64,000 nucleotides of DNA, taken from positions 41,360,001 to 41,424,000 of the forward strand of contig BSBM01000106.1 in the NCBI GenBank assembly GCA_027924585.1, given 5' to 3'. This DNA is from Larix kaempferi (Eukaryota; Streptophyta; Pinopsida; Pinales; Pinaceae). Positions 11,286 through 23,819 of this stretch are shown here, piece after piece (within the stretch, counting starts at the first letter, position 1; each line of letters starts with the position of its first letter). A program made the position numbers and the translations under genes. Under the pieces are notes generated by a model that made no database searches, had not been told where the DNA came from, and saw only the letters and a list, made by a program, of their open reading frames with translations.

Positions 11286-11835
11286 CAAAATTTAGGATTT
11301 TTTTGATATAAAAATGCAGACATACAAAACTAACCTAATCTACCATGAAATTATAATAATTACACATGAAAAGTTCAAGGAATTTTGGATAAGGTAGGTG
11401 ACAAGAGAAGGGATATGATTCTTGTCTCAATCCCAGGGCATAAGGGATCGATGATCAACGTCCCTACAAGAAGAGTTCCACTATGATTGAAAACTTAGGG
11501 AATCCACCAACAACCCCTAGGGTTTGTTGGGAGATCCTAAAAATTAGCAAAGCAGAGATCCAAGGTCCTTTAAAAAGAATACTTCTTCAAGTGAATGTAT
11601 TCTAACCATACAAAATTGGTAAAATCTTGATAATTAAACCCTAATCAACAAAGAGAATTCACTAGTATAGCACCATTCAACAGAGATAGAGATATCCTTA
11701 CCAAGATTCAACAAACATCAACAAAGAAAGTCCATAGATCAACTTTGTGCATGAGTTCCATCCAACCATTCTAGCATCAACATGTATGTGTAAAGAAAAC
11801 CCTACCATTCATCCATGCAATTAGTTCTATATTAG
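11286..11835. other. noncoding stretch left of copia A
   Basis: No coding frame or repeat is recognised. Similarity between copia A and copia B stops near 11836, so this is either the sequence into which copia A is truncated or an unrelated older insertion. Confidence 0.4.
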
Positions 11836-12840
11836 TTCCATCCAAATTTGAATATGAAGATGAGTCCCTTGGCTTCTTCAAGTGTGCATCCATCGGTGTG
11901 GCCATGGAATTACAGTCCAAAATTTTGAATCTCTTAAGAATATCAATGGTGTATTTTCCTTGACTTAGGAAAATATCCTTTTGCCTCTGCCATACTTCTA
12001 GTTTCAAGAAGTAATGCATCAATCCAATACCCTTCATTTAAAAATTAGAGGCAAGTTTCTTCTTACACCATGCAATAAGCTTCTCATTCCCTGTGAGAAA
12101 CAGGTCATTAACATAAAGAACAAAAATAAGTGGCTCATCATCCACAACCTTGTAGTAAAGGTTTTGGTCTACATCACTCTTGGTGAATCCAAAGCTCACC
12201 AAGTATCCATCTATCCTTCCATACCAAGCACTAGGTGCTTACTTGAGTCCATATAGGGCCTTTTTCAGCCTACATATGTGAGACTCCTTTACAGGAACAA
12301 CAAACCCTTTTGGTTGTTCATTATACACTTCTTCCTCAATAACACCATTGAGAAAGGTTGTCTTGACATCCATTTGATGCAGCCTCCATCCCATAGCTGA
12401 AGCAATAGCAATAATAGTCCCAATGGAAGTATATCAAGCCACATGAACAAATGTCTCATCATAATCAATTCCCTCATTCTGAGAGAATCCTCTGGAAACA
12501 AATCTAGTCTTGTGTTTTTCAACACTACCATTTTATCCATGCTTGATTTTGTATAGCCACTTGCAAGTCACTACTGAATTCCACTCATGACTCGGTACAA
12601 CCTACCACACATCATTCTTCATGATGGATTGGTATTCTTCCATCATGGCATCCTTCCAGACTTGATGTCTAGATGCTTCTTCATAGGTGGTAGGTTCTGA
12701 GTCAATGATGTGACTCATAAATGCAACATAACTCGAGAACCTCTGAGTTCTCTTTCTTTCTTGGAAAGTACCATGTGGATATACATTCCCTTTGCATCTT
12801 GCAAAGTCTGTTGTTCCCATCTGGGCCTCTTTTGTCATGC
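11836..12840 (-). pseudogene. copia A reverse transcriptase (RVT_2 type), broken
   Basis: The minus strand encodes the RVT_2 core: the upstream block SRHQVWKDAMMEEYQSIMKNDVW (12640-12700), the H-Q-M-D-V-K block, ALYGLK, and the KGIGLMHYFLKLEVW block (11990-12040). The catalytic motif at 12104-12115 reads YVND instead of YVDD, so one catalytic aspartate is lost. Frameshifts and stops break the frame, and the sequence ends before the C-terminal part and the RNase H present in copia B. Confidence 0.85.
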
Positions 12841-13059
12841 TCCAATATATGTGGGAACATAAACTAGTTGAACTGGATCAATGGGATCGAGCAGTTCATC
12901 CTTCTCTACTAACTCCCTCTAAGTTAATGAAGGGGGAGATGATATCGTATCCTTTGGGTCTAGCATATCCTCATCATCAATATCCATATCATATACTCTA
13001 CCTTTCCTAATAGCCATCCCTTCCTCAAAGGACACATCCCTGCTAACTTCGATCTGCCT

Positions 13060-14268
13060 CAATCATGGGATGTAAATTCTATAGGCCTTTGAAGACTCAC
13101 TGTATCCCATGAAATTTCCCTTCTTACTTGAAGGTTCTAACTTCGTCCTCTTTTATTTGGGAACATGAATGTAGTCCGGACAACCAAATATACGAAGGTG
13201 GCCCAGTTTTGGGTTCACTCATGTGATATCTTCTTCCGGAGTAATGTTCTTCAAAATCTTATGTGCGAATCTGTTTTGTACATAGATAGTTGTTCTGGAT
13301 GCTTCTTCCCATAAGAACATTGTTAGAATCTAGTCATGTATCATGGATTTGGTTTCCTTCACAATTTTTATGTTATTCCTTTCTGCAACTCCATTTTGTT
13401 GAGGGTTGTAGGGAACTATGAGCTCCCTCTCAATTCCTGCTTCCTTGCAGAAATCATTGAAATATGTACAGGTATATTCTCCACCATTATCTGATCTCAA
13501 GATTTTAATCCTATTTCCCGACAAATTCTAGACTTGTGCTTTGAATTATTTGAATTTGTTGAGCACTTCCTCGGATTCCTTGGTCTTGAGAAATTATATC
13601 CAAGTCTTCAGTGAGTAGTCATTAATAAATGTCACATAGTAATAATAGCCACCCAATGAAACAATAGTCATGGGTCTACACAAGTCAAAGTGCACTAGAT
13701 CCAAAATTCCTTTAAATCTGCTCTCACTATTCGGGAAGGATCCCTTGGAATTCTTTCCAAGTGCACATCCTCTACATATTCCATCATGGTCTACTTGAAG
13801 TACTGGTAGACTTGTCACCATATTTCTTAATGCTAGAAGAGATTTATAGTTCATATGATCTATTCTTTTGTTCCATAGCTCAGCCATGCTGGTAGAATCA
13901 TGAACAAGTGCTTGAGCTGGTAGAGTGTTCAATTGATACAAGCTCTACTCTCTTACACCAATTACTTTTGTTGTGTTCATGCTTGATTTCTTGTTCCAAG
14001 CAAGAATTTTCCCTTCTGAAAATACTACCTTATATCCCTTGTCCTCCAAAGTAGACACAGAGACATTATTTCTCTTCATACCAGGTACATAAAGCACATT
14101 ACTCAAGTGTAATATGTCACTAGACTCTAACTGGAGGGAGGTATCCCAAGATCCTTTCACAGTGTAATTTGCATCATCCCCAAGTACAACACAAAGATGG
14201 GATTCCTTCTCAACAATTTCTGATAAATTTTCTTTATAGCCAGTCATATGCCTAGAAGAACCACTATC
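13060..14268 (-). pseudogene. copia A protease and integrase, broken
   Basis: In minus-strand order: a protease active site WLIDSGSS (DSGS at 14257-14268); the pre-integrase zinc region (LWNKRIDHMN then CRGCALG, the first His replaced by Asn); and the core with D in VHFDLCRPM, D in LRSDNGGEY and E in PQQNGVAERNN. The second D and the E are separated by exactly 35 residues (13330-13524), the D,D35E spacing. At least one stop or frameshift separates these pieces. Unlike copia B, the second aspartate is intact here. Confidence 0.85.
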
Positions 14269-14403
14269 TATAAGCCATGTATCACTAGTTGTGGGATTTG
14301 TACCTGATAAAACTGAGATGAAGAAGAATTATGTACAATATTCATTCCTTTGATTTCTTTGATGATGATCTTCTTCTACATCAACAGTAGTGGCTTCATG
14401 TTT

Positions 14404-14856
14404 CCTTTTGAATGAGCTTGGACAATTGTTGCCATAATGACCATAGGTCTTGCATCTGAAACATTGTACATGTCAGATCCTTCTTCTTTTTCTTATGATC
14501 TGGAGGAGGGATAGATATCCTACCTTAGTGCTTATGATTGTGAAACCTTATTCCCTTTCCCTTGCCTTTCTTGGCATGGTCCATGCATTCTTGATTCTCC
14601 TCAAGTTGAGTACCATGAAGTTTCTGTCTTACTGCATTCCTCGTCTCTTCCTGAGTGCAATCCACCCATAATCTGTCAAATTTGGGTAGCTTGGTTCGGC
14701 CACTTATGCTTTTAATGAATGACTCCCAAGATGGTGGAATACCATTTAGAGTATTAATGACAAGATCCTTATCATCAATGGTTTCTCCATTGGAACTTAG
14801 CTTGTCCCTTAGTTCTGTGATCCTCATGAAGTATGAGGCAATTGATTCAGACTTGG
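14404..14856 (-). pseudogene. copia A gag, C-terminal part
   Basis: Encodes the copia gag block SIASYFMRITELRDKL, GIPPSWESFI and LPKFDRLWVDCT, then a CX2CX4HX4C zinc knuckle (CFRCKTYGHYGNNC, about 14422-14465). The open frame appears to start at 14953, but bases above 14856 belong to the Athila-like LTR, so that extension is an artefact of the insertion. The N-terminal part resumes at 43588. Confidence 0.85.
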
Positions 14857-17600
14857 TGCTGGTGTCCATTTTGTCACCATTTTTTATCATCAAATATACT
14901 CTGAGTGGCGTTATTTTAACTATTTTGATATAATAAATCACTCTTCTTTCCATTCAGACCGTCAATCAAACCCAGGTATGATCGTATTTACATATCACGT
15001 GAATCTTGGCTTAATATCATTATTTTCATGGTTTATTAACGTTAATTTAATATTTTTTCGACTCGCTTGGAAAATAGATTTCGGCTTGCAGGTTATGGGT
15101 TTCAAACGGACCTCCGTTCAGACTTGTGTTCACGTTGCAAAAGTTTAGCCGTATCCAGTCCGCCGTTCAGCCCTTCATTCAGCCCACAGAATCATCGATT
15201 GGCATATTCCTTCCCATTAAAGACAAAAACAGAAGTATGAGTTCTGTTAGCAACATGGTGGTTATGGTTGGTGATTCAACACTCTAGAATATTCACTTCC
15301 CTGCTCGCCCAGCTCAACAACACACCTCCTGCTCACGTCAACACTCTAGAAGCTCCGTCTTTCCCATTCGCTCAGCCTTCCAACACGCATCTCTGCTCAC
15401 GTTGACGTTCCAGAAGATCCTTTCTCTCCCACACTCAACCTTCCAATGCATTATCTACCCACAATGGAAGGAAACCGACTCACAGATGTTCGTGTCAAAG
15501 GGAATCGACGCCGTGGAAGTAGGCGAACGGCCTCTGTGCTGTCGTCAACCACCAAGCAGCCGTTGTATAGACATTACAACTTTTATTTTTAAAGAGGTCA
15601 TCTATATCGATCCTCTCTGTAAACGTATAAATAGATGTCTCCTTTGGAGAAACACAGATGAAAATATAGATGATTTATAGTACAGTAGATATAGGCATTT
15701 ACGCTATCAATTAATTCATAGAAACACTGTATAGTTTTCTCAGTTAATTGAAGCTCTTGAATTTTACTGTTGATATTCTATTGTTGGTGACTAAGTTGAT
15801 TTAGTTCCAATCTTTGATTGCTGGGAAGGGCCCCTCATCAACCAGAGGTTTTTATGTATAGTTTTGTATTTTCCTTTCTGTAAGTAAATATTTCATTTTC
15901 CAGTATATGTAATTAATTATGTTTTCATGTATATGTCATTTCCTTATTTTTCTGTAACCTGTATTTTGTTGCTAACTTAATTTACTTTTCCAGAATTGAT
16001 AATGGTCGACCAAGCATAGTGTTTATAGTTTTCTTTCAGTCCTTTGCAATTAGATAGAGTTTAGTTAGTTGTTGTTTTAGGTTTAGTTTATAATTAGAAT
16101 TAGTCCTATTATTTCCTTTCCTATAGCTGTAGGTTAGCCTTATTCATATCTCAGTTTTGTTTGATTAGGCCATAGAAATAGTTTATTTCTTTAAACAATG
16201 ATTATAATAGGTTATATCTTTCTATCTTAGCTTCTCAACAGTCTTCTCGCTGACTTCTTTGCAATGTAGGATCATATGCATCAGCCAAGTGGTGGTTAAG
16301 ATCATCCAAACTGCTTCTTCCCATAGTTTAAATCGTTTTCCTCCATCCAGACTGTAATTTGGACTGTCATTCGGACAATCATCCGGATCATCATTTGGAC
16401 TTTCATCCTTTCTGCATTTTTTTATGCTTATTAAGAATTCAGTTTCTTAGGCTTTTCAACTGTAATGTTTCTTGCTTTTAATTAGCATTCTTAACTGTAA
16501 TTGAGATCTTGTTTTACATTACAAAGAGTTTAATTAAGTTTTGTCATTATTCTTAGTTTCCATTTCATCTCCCTTAACTTTGCTTTAACTGTCTTTTCCA
16601 AGTTATGTCTTTCATGTTTGATTTGCTAATAGGTTATTGTTCTAGAATCTATTAGTTTTATTCTTAGTATAATTTATTGTATGTACTTAAGGTTTATTTC
16701 GGATTAGAGTTAATAATTTCATTCTCCAAGTTATCTCAATTTTGATAGTTTCTTCATTAAAGCGTAGGATCAGTTTCCCATTCATACAGATAATAAAGAT
16801 GTTCATAAAATAGAGTTTGGTTCAGAAATAAATATCATTATCAAGTTTTCTACTTGCTTCTATAATAAATATCTTTATCAAGTTTTCTACTTGCTTCCAA
16901 ATCAAATTCAGTCCAAGTAAATATCTTTATTAAGTTTTGTACTTGCTTCTAGATTTCATTAGTTTTACATCATTTTACTTATGGATAAAAGATAGATCAT
17001 AATGTTTAAAATTAATTGTAATTGGTATCTTTGTAGTTTACATCTCTTTGTAGAAATTAGGTTATATTTACTTCCATTTTGTTTTGTTGTTACATTTGAA
17101 AGTCATTACGTGACATTCACCCCAGTTCCTATCACATTTGACATACAACATCAAGGAGAATGGAATTAGATACTTTAGTGTAGTCTTAAAGTGTTAACTG
17201 AATGCATAAGTAGTTGTTGAATTCACTAAGTAGTTTGTAGTTTTTGTCGTTAGTCAAGTAGTTTCCATTTTTATAAAAAGTAGTTTGATTTTTTATCAGT
17301 ATTTGTTCTTTTCCCATTATTTAATCATAGAGTAGAGTAGTATAGCTTGATACTATTCTAATATGTTGGTTTAAATTAGGTTTAATTAGTTCCTTTGTTG
17401 TTTTTCTGAAGTTTGACTCGGTTTTTCATTTTGAAAGATCTTTCGATCTTTTCTTTATTAAATATTTCTAAGGTCTGCCGAGCCGAAACTTAGGCCCCAT
17501 TCTACCTCAGCATATACTGTGCCACAGCTCTAAGATTACCAACCTTGGTCGATAATTAAATATTTTGGTGATTCCTCAGGACAGTAAATACACCTCAACA
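14857..17600 (+). repeat. Athila-like element, 5' LTR
   Basis: 2744 bp, pairs with 40847-43587. The TATA box at 15626 implies a U3 of about 0.8 kb and an unusually long R-U5 of about 1.9 kb. A degenerate GTCATTCGGAC-like short repeat lies at 16345-16408. The last bases before the primer site are cctcaaca. Confidence 0.95.
15626..15634 (+). promoter_or_regulatory. LTR TATA box (5' LTR)
   Basis: TATAAATAG, conserved in the 3' LTR at 41621-41629. Confidence 0.75.
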
Positions 17601-17603
17601 TTT

Positions 17604-17620
17604 TGGATTTGTTGCCGAGG
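17604..17620 (+). promoter_or_regulatory. primer-binding site, tRNA-Asp type, degenerate
   Basis: TGGATTTGTTGCCGAGG starts three bases after the LTR. It keeps TGG and GTTGCCG of the tRNA-Asp-complementary site TGGCGCCGTTGCCGGGG used by Athila elements, with changes in between. Confidence 0.7.
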
Positions 17621-17622
17621 AG

Positions 17623-17706
17623 TTGTAGATAGGTAGAATTCACTTGTATATAGGTAGAACTCAGTTGTAGATAGGTAGAACTCATTTGTAGATAGGTAGA
17701 ACTCAC
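17623..17706 (+). repeat. 21-bp tandem repeat in the leader, four copies
   Basis: Unit ttgtagataggtagaactca plus one base, starting at 17623, 17644, 17665 and 17686, between primer site and gag. Confidence 0.95.
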
Positions 17707-17881
17707 CTTTGAAACTTAGTGATAGATTTGAATTTTTTGCTTTGAAATTTAGAAATAGGCTGGTGGCGGGTGAGCGGTAAGACGAGAGGTAAGAACCTGC
17801 GCATCTGTTATAACAAGCATCCCCAAAACCTAACAGTAGTAGTGATGCAGTTAGAATTTATTTCAGTTATAGTTTTTTTTC

Positions 17882-19548
17882 ATGAATAGGTCTAGAGATT
17901 CACAAGGTAGATTTATTAAAACTAGCCTTCCTACTAAAATTCCCACTAACCTATACGGGGGGCATGCCACCCCAACTACTAACTCAACAGAAAGGTATCG
18001 GAAGACACCTAAAGGGGATAGTCCTACTTGGAAAGCAAAGGAATTCCTTCCTGGAAATCAATTAGGGGAAACCATAGGGACATCAGAAAAGTCTGTTCAT
18101 AAAGAAATTTCACAGGAACCTCAAGCTCATATTGAGACTGAACTTAGACAAGAGGAAACTCAAAAGGACAAAACTTCAGAACCTCCCAACTCTCCATTAG
18201 TCCGAAAACCCAAAGACACTACTTTTTCAATAGTAGGCGGTCCAAGCTTAGTAGATTTTGTTGATCCTACACAAGTATACGCTCTTTTTGATAATTCTGT
18301 GAACATAGTCATCTCACAGATTGAGACAACAACTGTAGGACCTACAAAACTGGAGTCCCACATAGCTGATAATTCTTCTCTTTAAAAGGGAAATATTTTC
18401 CCTGGAACAGAACGTTGGCATATCCCATATTCACCAAGAAAGGATCCACCTAAGTATTCCCTCTTTGGCAATCGAATCTTCATGGAGGATGAAAATGAAG
18501 ATCGTATTCGACAAGATGAAGAAGAAGGAGAAGTTAGAACTGAAGGTACCTTCAGGTTCCCTATCTTAGACACTGCACAAGATGTAACTATGAAAAACAT
18601 CCCTCCTTCCTCACTACCAACCTTTTATGGGAAGAGTAGTGAGGATCCGAATACATTCCTATTCGAATTTGACATTTTGTGTAGGAGTTATAATTACCTA
18701 CAAGATGGCCAAAAACTAAAACTCCTTCCCGCCACATTAAAATATTCTTTTCTTCGATGGTTCATGGGGTTAGGAGAATCTAGTATTAGAACTTGGGAAG
18801 ACATGAAGATTGTGTTTCTATAGAAACATCAAGATTACTGTAAACCTAAAGATTCTCGCAATGATATTTTCAAAATACAACAACTTGAAGATGAGAGCCT
18901 AGAAGACTATCTCGAAAGATTTAACTATGTGTTACATAAATCTAAATATAGTGATCTTCAAGAGGATACATTAAGAACACTCTTCCTCAAGGGAATATCA
19001 GAGGAATTCTTAGAAAACCTTAATCTCATGGCAGCAAGAGACATCTCTCATAAGCCTTTTTCACAGATTTGTGAACTATGTAGGAATTACTCTAGGAGCA
19101 TAGGGAAAAGTGGAAGACACTTTCAAGAATATTATGCTAGGAACCTAAAAGGAAACACATACGGTACTGGTGGAGTTACAAGGGTAGGGGAAACCTATTA
19201 AAAAATTTCAAAACAGATATCTTAGGAGCTATGGTTTCTCAACTAGATGCACTATAAGCTAAAAAGAGGCAAGATGAAGAGCGGGAAGCAATGAGTGTTT
19301 TCTGTTCTAGGTGTAGAACTAAACATCCCCAACGACAATGTCCATTGAACAATGTTTCAATTTGTCACCTTTGTACAGAAGAACATCCGATTGATAATTG
19401 TCCGTCGTTGCCTGGGTTGCAAGCTGTGTATAAGAGTGGAAACTTTGGTGAATCATCTAGGAGGCCTTGGCAACCTAGAGATCAATCATCATACCAAGAT
19501 CCATCACAAATTACACCCTATTACTATCCTTATCAACGTCCTCAATAA
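17882..19548 (+). pseudogene. Athila-like gag, broken
   Basis: The capsid/nucleocapsid precursor begins at the ATG at 17882. One frame runs to 19201 with stops at 18383, 18821 and 19199. It includes the retrotransposon gag core (FYGKSSEDPNTFLFEFD..., KLLPATLK, RWFMGLGE, YLERFNY, LFLKGI). A frameshift then leads to 19291-19548, with two CX2CX3HX4C knuckles (CSRCRTKHPQRQC and CHLCTEEHPIDNC, 19303-19401); the spacing is one residue shorter than the classical CX2CX4HX4C knuckle. Three stops and one frameshift make it non-functional. Confidence 0.9.
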
Positions 19549-19659
19549 TGGAACACTTCAGGTTGGGAAAATTGGCCACCTAAGTACCCTCAGAATGCTC
19601 AACAACAAAAATGGCCACAGGGATGGAGAGGAAAAACTTATTCTCAACCACCTCCTCCT

Positions 19660-20886
19660 ATGCCTAACTGTCCTTACCCACCTAATATACAACAACTTTT
19701 GCTTGGATTTGCACCTTCTTCACTACCCCCTATCCCAAATCAACCTCACCATTTCCAGAATATGAATCCTCCAAGACCCACAATATTACCTGCACAACCA
19801 ATACTGAACCCTAACAACAAACCAACCCAAGCTCTTAATAGCATTGGGTTGTTAGCTCTTCCATCATATTCCGTTTCGACCACACCAATACATGAGATTC
19901 AACTACAATCTGGAAGAGTTTTGCAAGATCAACCCAAGTCATTAGTTGTTATCCGAGAAGAGGATGAAGAAGAAAACATACCTAACGAAGTTTTGAATGA
20001 TGCTATTCTTGAAGATGTGGTTATTCTTAAATCTTCAACACATAACCATCCACATAAAGAAGTAATTACAGGGGAAAAATCACCTCCATATCTGGAGCAT
20101 CTAGTAATAGAAAAACTTGTAACTTATCCAGAGTATGATATCATTAACGAATTGAAAAATATTTATATTAAGATCCCTTTTTCACAATCCATTAAGGATA
20201 TCCCAATCTATAGTAAAGTAATAAAGGAACTATGTATTAAAATACCAGGGAGAAAATAGAAAGACCCTCCGACAATTCATGTAATAGGAGAAATGTCAGA
20301 TTGTATAGAAAACCAACCTAGACTCCCAAAGCATTCAAATCCAGGAAACCCTGTGGTGACTGTTATCATCAATAACACCGCCATAGGAAACACACTTATT
20401 GATCTAGGAGCTACTATTAATCTGATGACTACCACAGTTTTAGAAACTCTCAATTTAGGACAGTTCCTCTGCCCTACCCCAACAATGCTAGAATTAGCAG
20501 ACCACACTATGGTTCAACCTACAGGGATATTAGATGACATCACTATATCCGTAGCCTCATGGGAATATCCCATAGACTTCATGGTCATAGAATCAAAAGA
20601 CCCTTCCAAAGGTCACCTTATTATTCTAGGAATACCTTGGTTGTCTATTGCCAATGCATTTATAGGATGTAGGGATGGAGAGATGATTATCTCTAATGGG
20701 TTATCTACAAGAAAATTAGCCTTATACCCACCAGCTCAGCTAGTAACTGAAAACCTATTTTGGTTAGATTGTCCTTTCGGGGATGAGAACTTGGAAGAAC
20801 TTTCCATTCTTAGTGATTTCTCCTGGGCACTTCAAGAACAAAATACCAAGAATGTGTTGAATCAATTTATCTCTTCCACAACATGA
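19660..20886 (+). pseudogene. Athila-like proline-rich linker and protease
   Basis: A Pro/Gln/Asn-rich linker (19660-19860) is followed by an acidic segment (EEDEEENIP) and, after a stop at 20257, the aspartic protease at 20293-20886. The active site is IDLGATINLM, with Leu in place of the usual Ser or Thr after the catalytic Asp (residue 37 of that frame). The downstream motif ILGIPWL is typical of the fold. The same frame continues from the zinc-knuckle segment, so gag and pol were probably one polyprotein. Confidence 0.85.
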
Positions 20887-21142
20887 TTAGAATTTCCTCA
20901 ATCTTTTTCCCAACTTGACTAGATCTTTGGAGACGAATTTCAAGAAAACATGAGCCTCTCAACATTTACAAGTACACCCTGTGTATTCGCAATCGAAGAA
21001 AATCTAGGATCCTATACCATACCTTGTGAGGTTAGTTCCGATAAATTTCTACATATAAATGCAGTTTTAGATGAGATTCAGCAAAAACAATTACTAAGTT
21101 CTCAAGAGTCAAACTGGAGCATTTGCATGGGAATATACCAAT

Positions 21143-21957
21143 ATGAAAGGTATACACCCAGATACCTGTATCCACCACATTTACACAAAATCAAACATAC
21201 CTCCTATTAGGAAGCCCCATAGAAGAATGAATCCAACCCTAAAGGATATAGTAAAAGATGAATTACAAAAACTCCTTAACGCCGGTTTTATTTACCCAAT
21301 TTCTAACAGTAAATGGGTGTCTCCTATGGTGGTAGTTCAAAAAAAAGTCACAGGGAAATGGCGTATCTGTGTTGAATTTCGAGAATTGAACAAGGCCACT
21401 CTTAAGGACTACTTCCCTTTGCCTTTCATCGATCAGGTGTTAGATACCTTATTAGGGAAACAATATTTTTCATTCCTTGATGGATATAGTGGATACAATC
21501 AAATACTAAGAGCACTGAAGATCAAGACAAGACAACCTTTACTTGTTCTTGGGGGACATATGCCTATCGAGTGTTACCATTTGGCCTATGTAATGCACCT
21601 GCTACCTTCCAGCGTGCAGTTCTAGGAATCTTTGTTGATCTTATACATGATTTTGTAGAATTTTATATGGATGATTTTACAGTTTATGGTAATACCTTCC
21701 AAGAATCCCTTGACAACCTTGAAACAGTTCTTATTCAGTGCCAAGAAACGAACCTAGCTCTTAGCCATGAAAAAGGTAAGATGTTACTAACCAACGACAT
21801 AGTTCTGGTACATCATGTCTCTCTTCAAGGTATCAAGGTGGATCCTTCCAAGATAGAAATAATTGTTAATCTTCCTCCTCCAAAAAATCTGAAGGAGGTA
21901 AGAAGTTTTCTTGGCCATGCAGGCTATTATAGACGTTTTATTGAAAATTTTCTCTAA
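21143..21957 (+). pseudogene. Athila-like reverse transcriptase, frameshifted
   Basis: The first half (21143 to about 21530) encodes WVSPMVVVQKK, WRICVEFRELN, FPLPFIDQVL and FSFLDGYSGYNQI with a catalytic Asp. After a frameshift the second half (21571-21957) encodes LPFGLCNAPATFQR and FYMDDFTVYG, with YMDD at 21664-21675, then the thumb FLGHAGYYRRFI. The YMDD variant and FPLPFID block are usual in the Athila/Tat group. Confidence 0.92.
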
Positions 21958-22686
21958 GATAGCCTCACCTATGTTCAAGCTGCTCATGAAAGACACAAAA
22001 TTCCAATGGACGGAACCTTGCCAACATGCCTTTGAAACTTTGAAGGCAAAGTTATCAGTGGCACCAATACTTAGGGGCCCCAATTGGTCCCTTCCCTTCC
22101 ATATATCCACTGATTCTTCCGATATAGCTATAGGGGCAGTCTTAGGTCAAAAGGAAGGACAAATATCACATGCCATCTATTTTGCTAGTAAAAAATTGAC
22201 TCCTGCAGAATCGAAATACACTATTACTAAAAAAGAGTTTCTAGCAGTAGTCTATTCCATCAACATGTTTCGTCATTATATCACAGGATATGAAATTTTT
22301 ATACACACTGACCACTCCGCCATCAGATGTTTAATGAATAAACCTATCACCAATGGTAGAGTGACTCAGTGGCTTGTTTTGTTACAAGAATTTAACATCA
22401 CCATTTTGATCGTCCCGGTCAAGAGAATGTGGTAGCAGATTTTCTCTCCCGAATTCAAATTGACGATAATGCTAGTCCTGCCGATGATAACTCCCCAGAT
22501 GAACATTTGTTTGCTATGTCTGTTCGAACCCCATGGTTTGCAGACATAGCCAATTATTTAGCAACTGGAAAGCTACCAAACCATCTCTCCCCACCTGAGA
22601 AACGTAGGATCATAGTTCAAAGTTCTAATTACTCTTGGGTGGACAATGATCTCTTTTGTACTGGTCCTGATATTATTATCAGATGA
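21958..22686 (+). pseudogene. Athila-like RNase H and connection domain
   Basis: After another frameshift near 21950 the frame 21911-22435 encodes the RNase H-like domain with STDSSDIAIGAVL, KKEFLAVVYSI and HTDHSAIRCLM, keeping three acidic positions. A shift near 22430 leads to 22429-22686, starting VADFLSRI, which joins to integrase across a stop at 22684. Confidence 0.88.
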
Positions 22687-22704
22687 TGTCTATGAGAGGA
22701 TGAG

Positions 22705-23819
22705 ATGGCAGAGATCCTACATGCATGTCATGGTGGACCTTGTGGTGGGCATTTTTCTGACAAGAGAACAACATACAAAGTGTTGCACTCTGGGTATTGT
22801 TGGCCAAGCATTTTCAAAGATGCTTCCAAGTACGTCAAGGGGTGTGACAGTTGCCAAAGAATGGGTAGACCTACACTATCCGATGATATGCCTTTACAAC
22901 CCCAAGTTATGATTGAACCTTTTGAAAAATGGGCTCTAGATTTTGTTGGGCCAATTTCTCCTATGTCCCGTAAGAAGAAGTACATTCTAGTATGTACAGA
23001 TTATGTCACCAAGTGGATAGAAGCTAAAGCCTTATTCCGAGCCACAAAGAAGTCTGTGGTAGAGTTTATGTATGAAGAAATATTTACCCGATTCGGTGTA
23101 CCTAAGGATCTCAGTTTACCTCCAAATTAATGAAAGATCTTACTGACAAGTATGGTATTAGACATTGTAAATCTTCACCATACCATCCGCAAGCCAATGG
23201 TCAGGTAGAATCCACCAAAAACGTGTTAGAATCCATCCTAACTAAGACTATCCAGTTACACCACAAAGACTGGGCAGATAGGCTCCCAGAAGCCTTGTGG
23301 GCTTATAGAATAACTTGGAGGAACACCACTGGCCATACACCTTATGAACTTGTTTATGGTAAACAAGTTCTTCTACCTATTGAATTTCAAGTTAAAACTT
23401 TTCGTATGGCCGCACAATTAGGGATGGATCTAGAAGAAGAACAGAGACAACGAATCCTACAAATGAATGAATTAGACAAGATTAGGCAAGATGTTATCCA
23501 ACGCACAATTTTAATTCAAAAGCAACGTAAAAAGTGGCATGAGAGATACATTAAACAGAGACAATTCAAAATAGGAGACTGGGCATTACTTTTTGATTCA
23601 AGATACAAAAATTTTAAAGGTAAATTAACTACTCAATGGATGGGTCCATATGAAATTGTTACAACTTTTGATAATGGATATGTTAAAATTAAGACAATTG
23701 ATGATTCTCAAATTTCCTTTGTTGTAAATGGACATAGACTTAGGCTTTATCATCAACCAATATCTAAACAAGATTTTGTGCAGAATGCCTTACAACATGA
23801 GGAAATGGAGCTGGTATAA
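22705..23819 (+). pseudogene. Athila-like integrase with a deletion in the catalytic core
   Basis: The zinc region has ILHACH...GGHF, CDSCQ; the core begins WALDFVGPI with the first Asp. At 23107-23114 the sequence jumps from VPKDL directly to QFTSKLMKDL: the short TDxG segment that carries the second catalytic Asp is missing and the frame changes. The last part (23130-23819) has HPQANGQVESTKN with the catalytic Glu and a GPY/F-type module (WMGPYEIV, GHRLRLYH). No chromodomain follows. Confidence 0.92.

Noticed and set aside
14857-14953. Copia A gag frame extending to 14953
   Set aside because: These bases belong to the Athila-like LTR; the extension is an artefact of the insertion.
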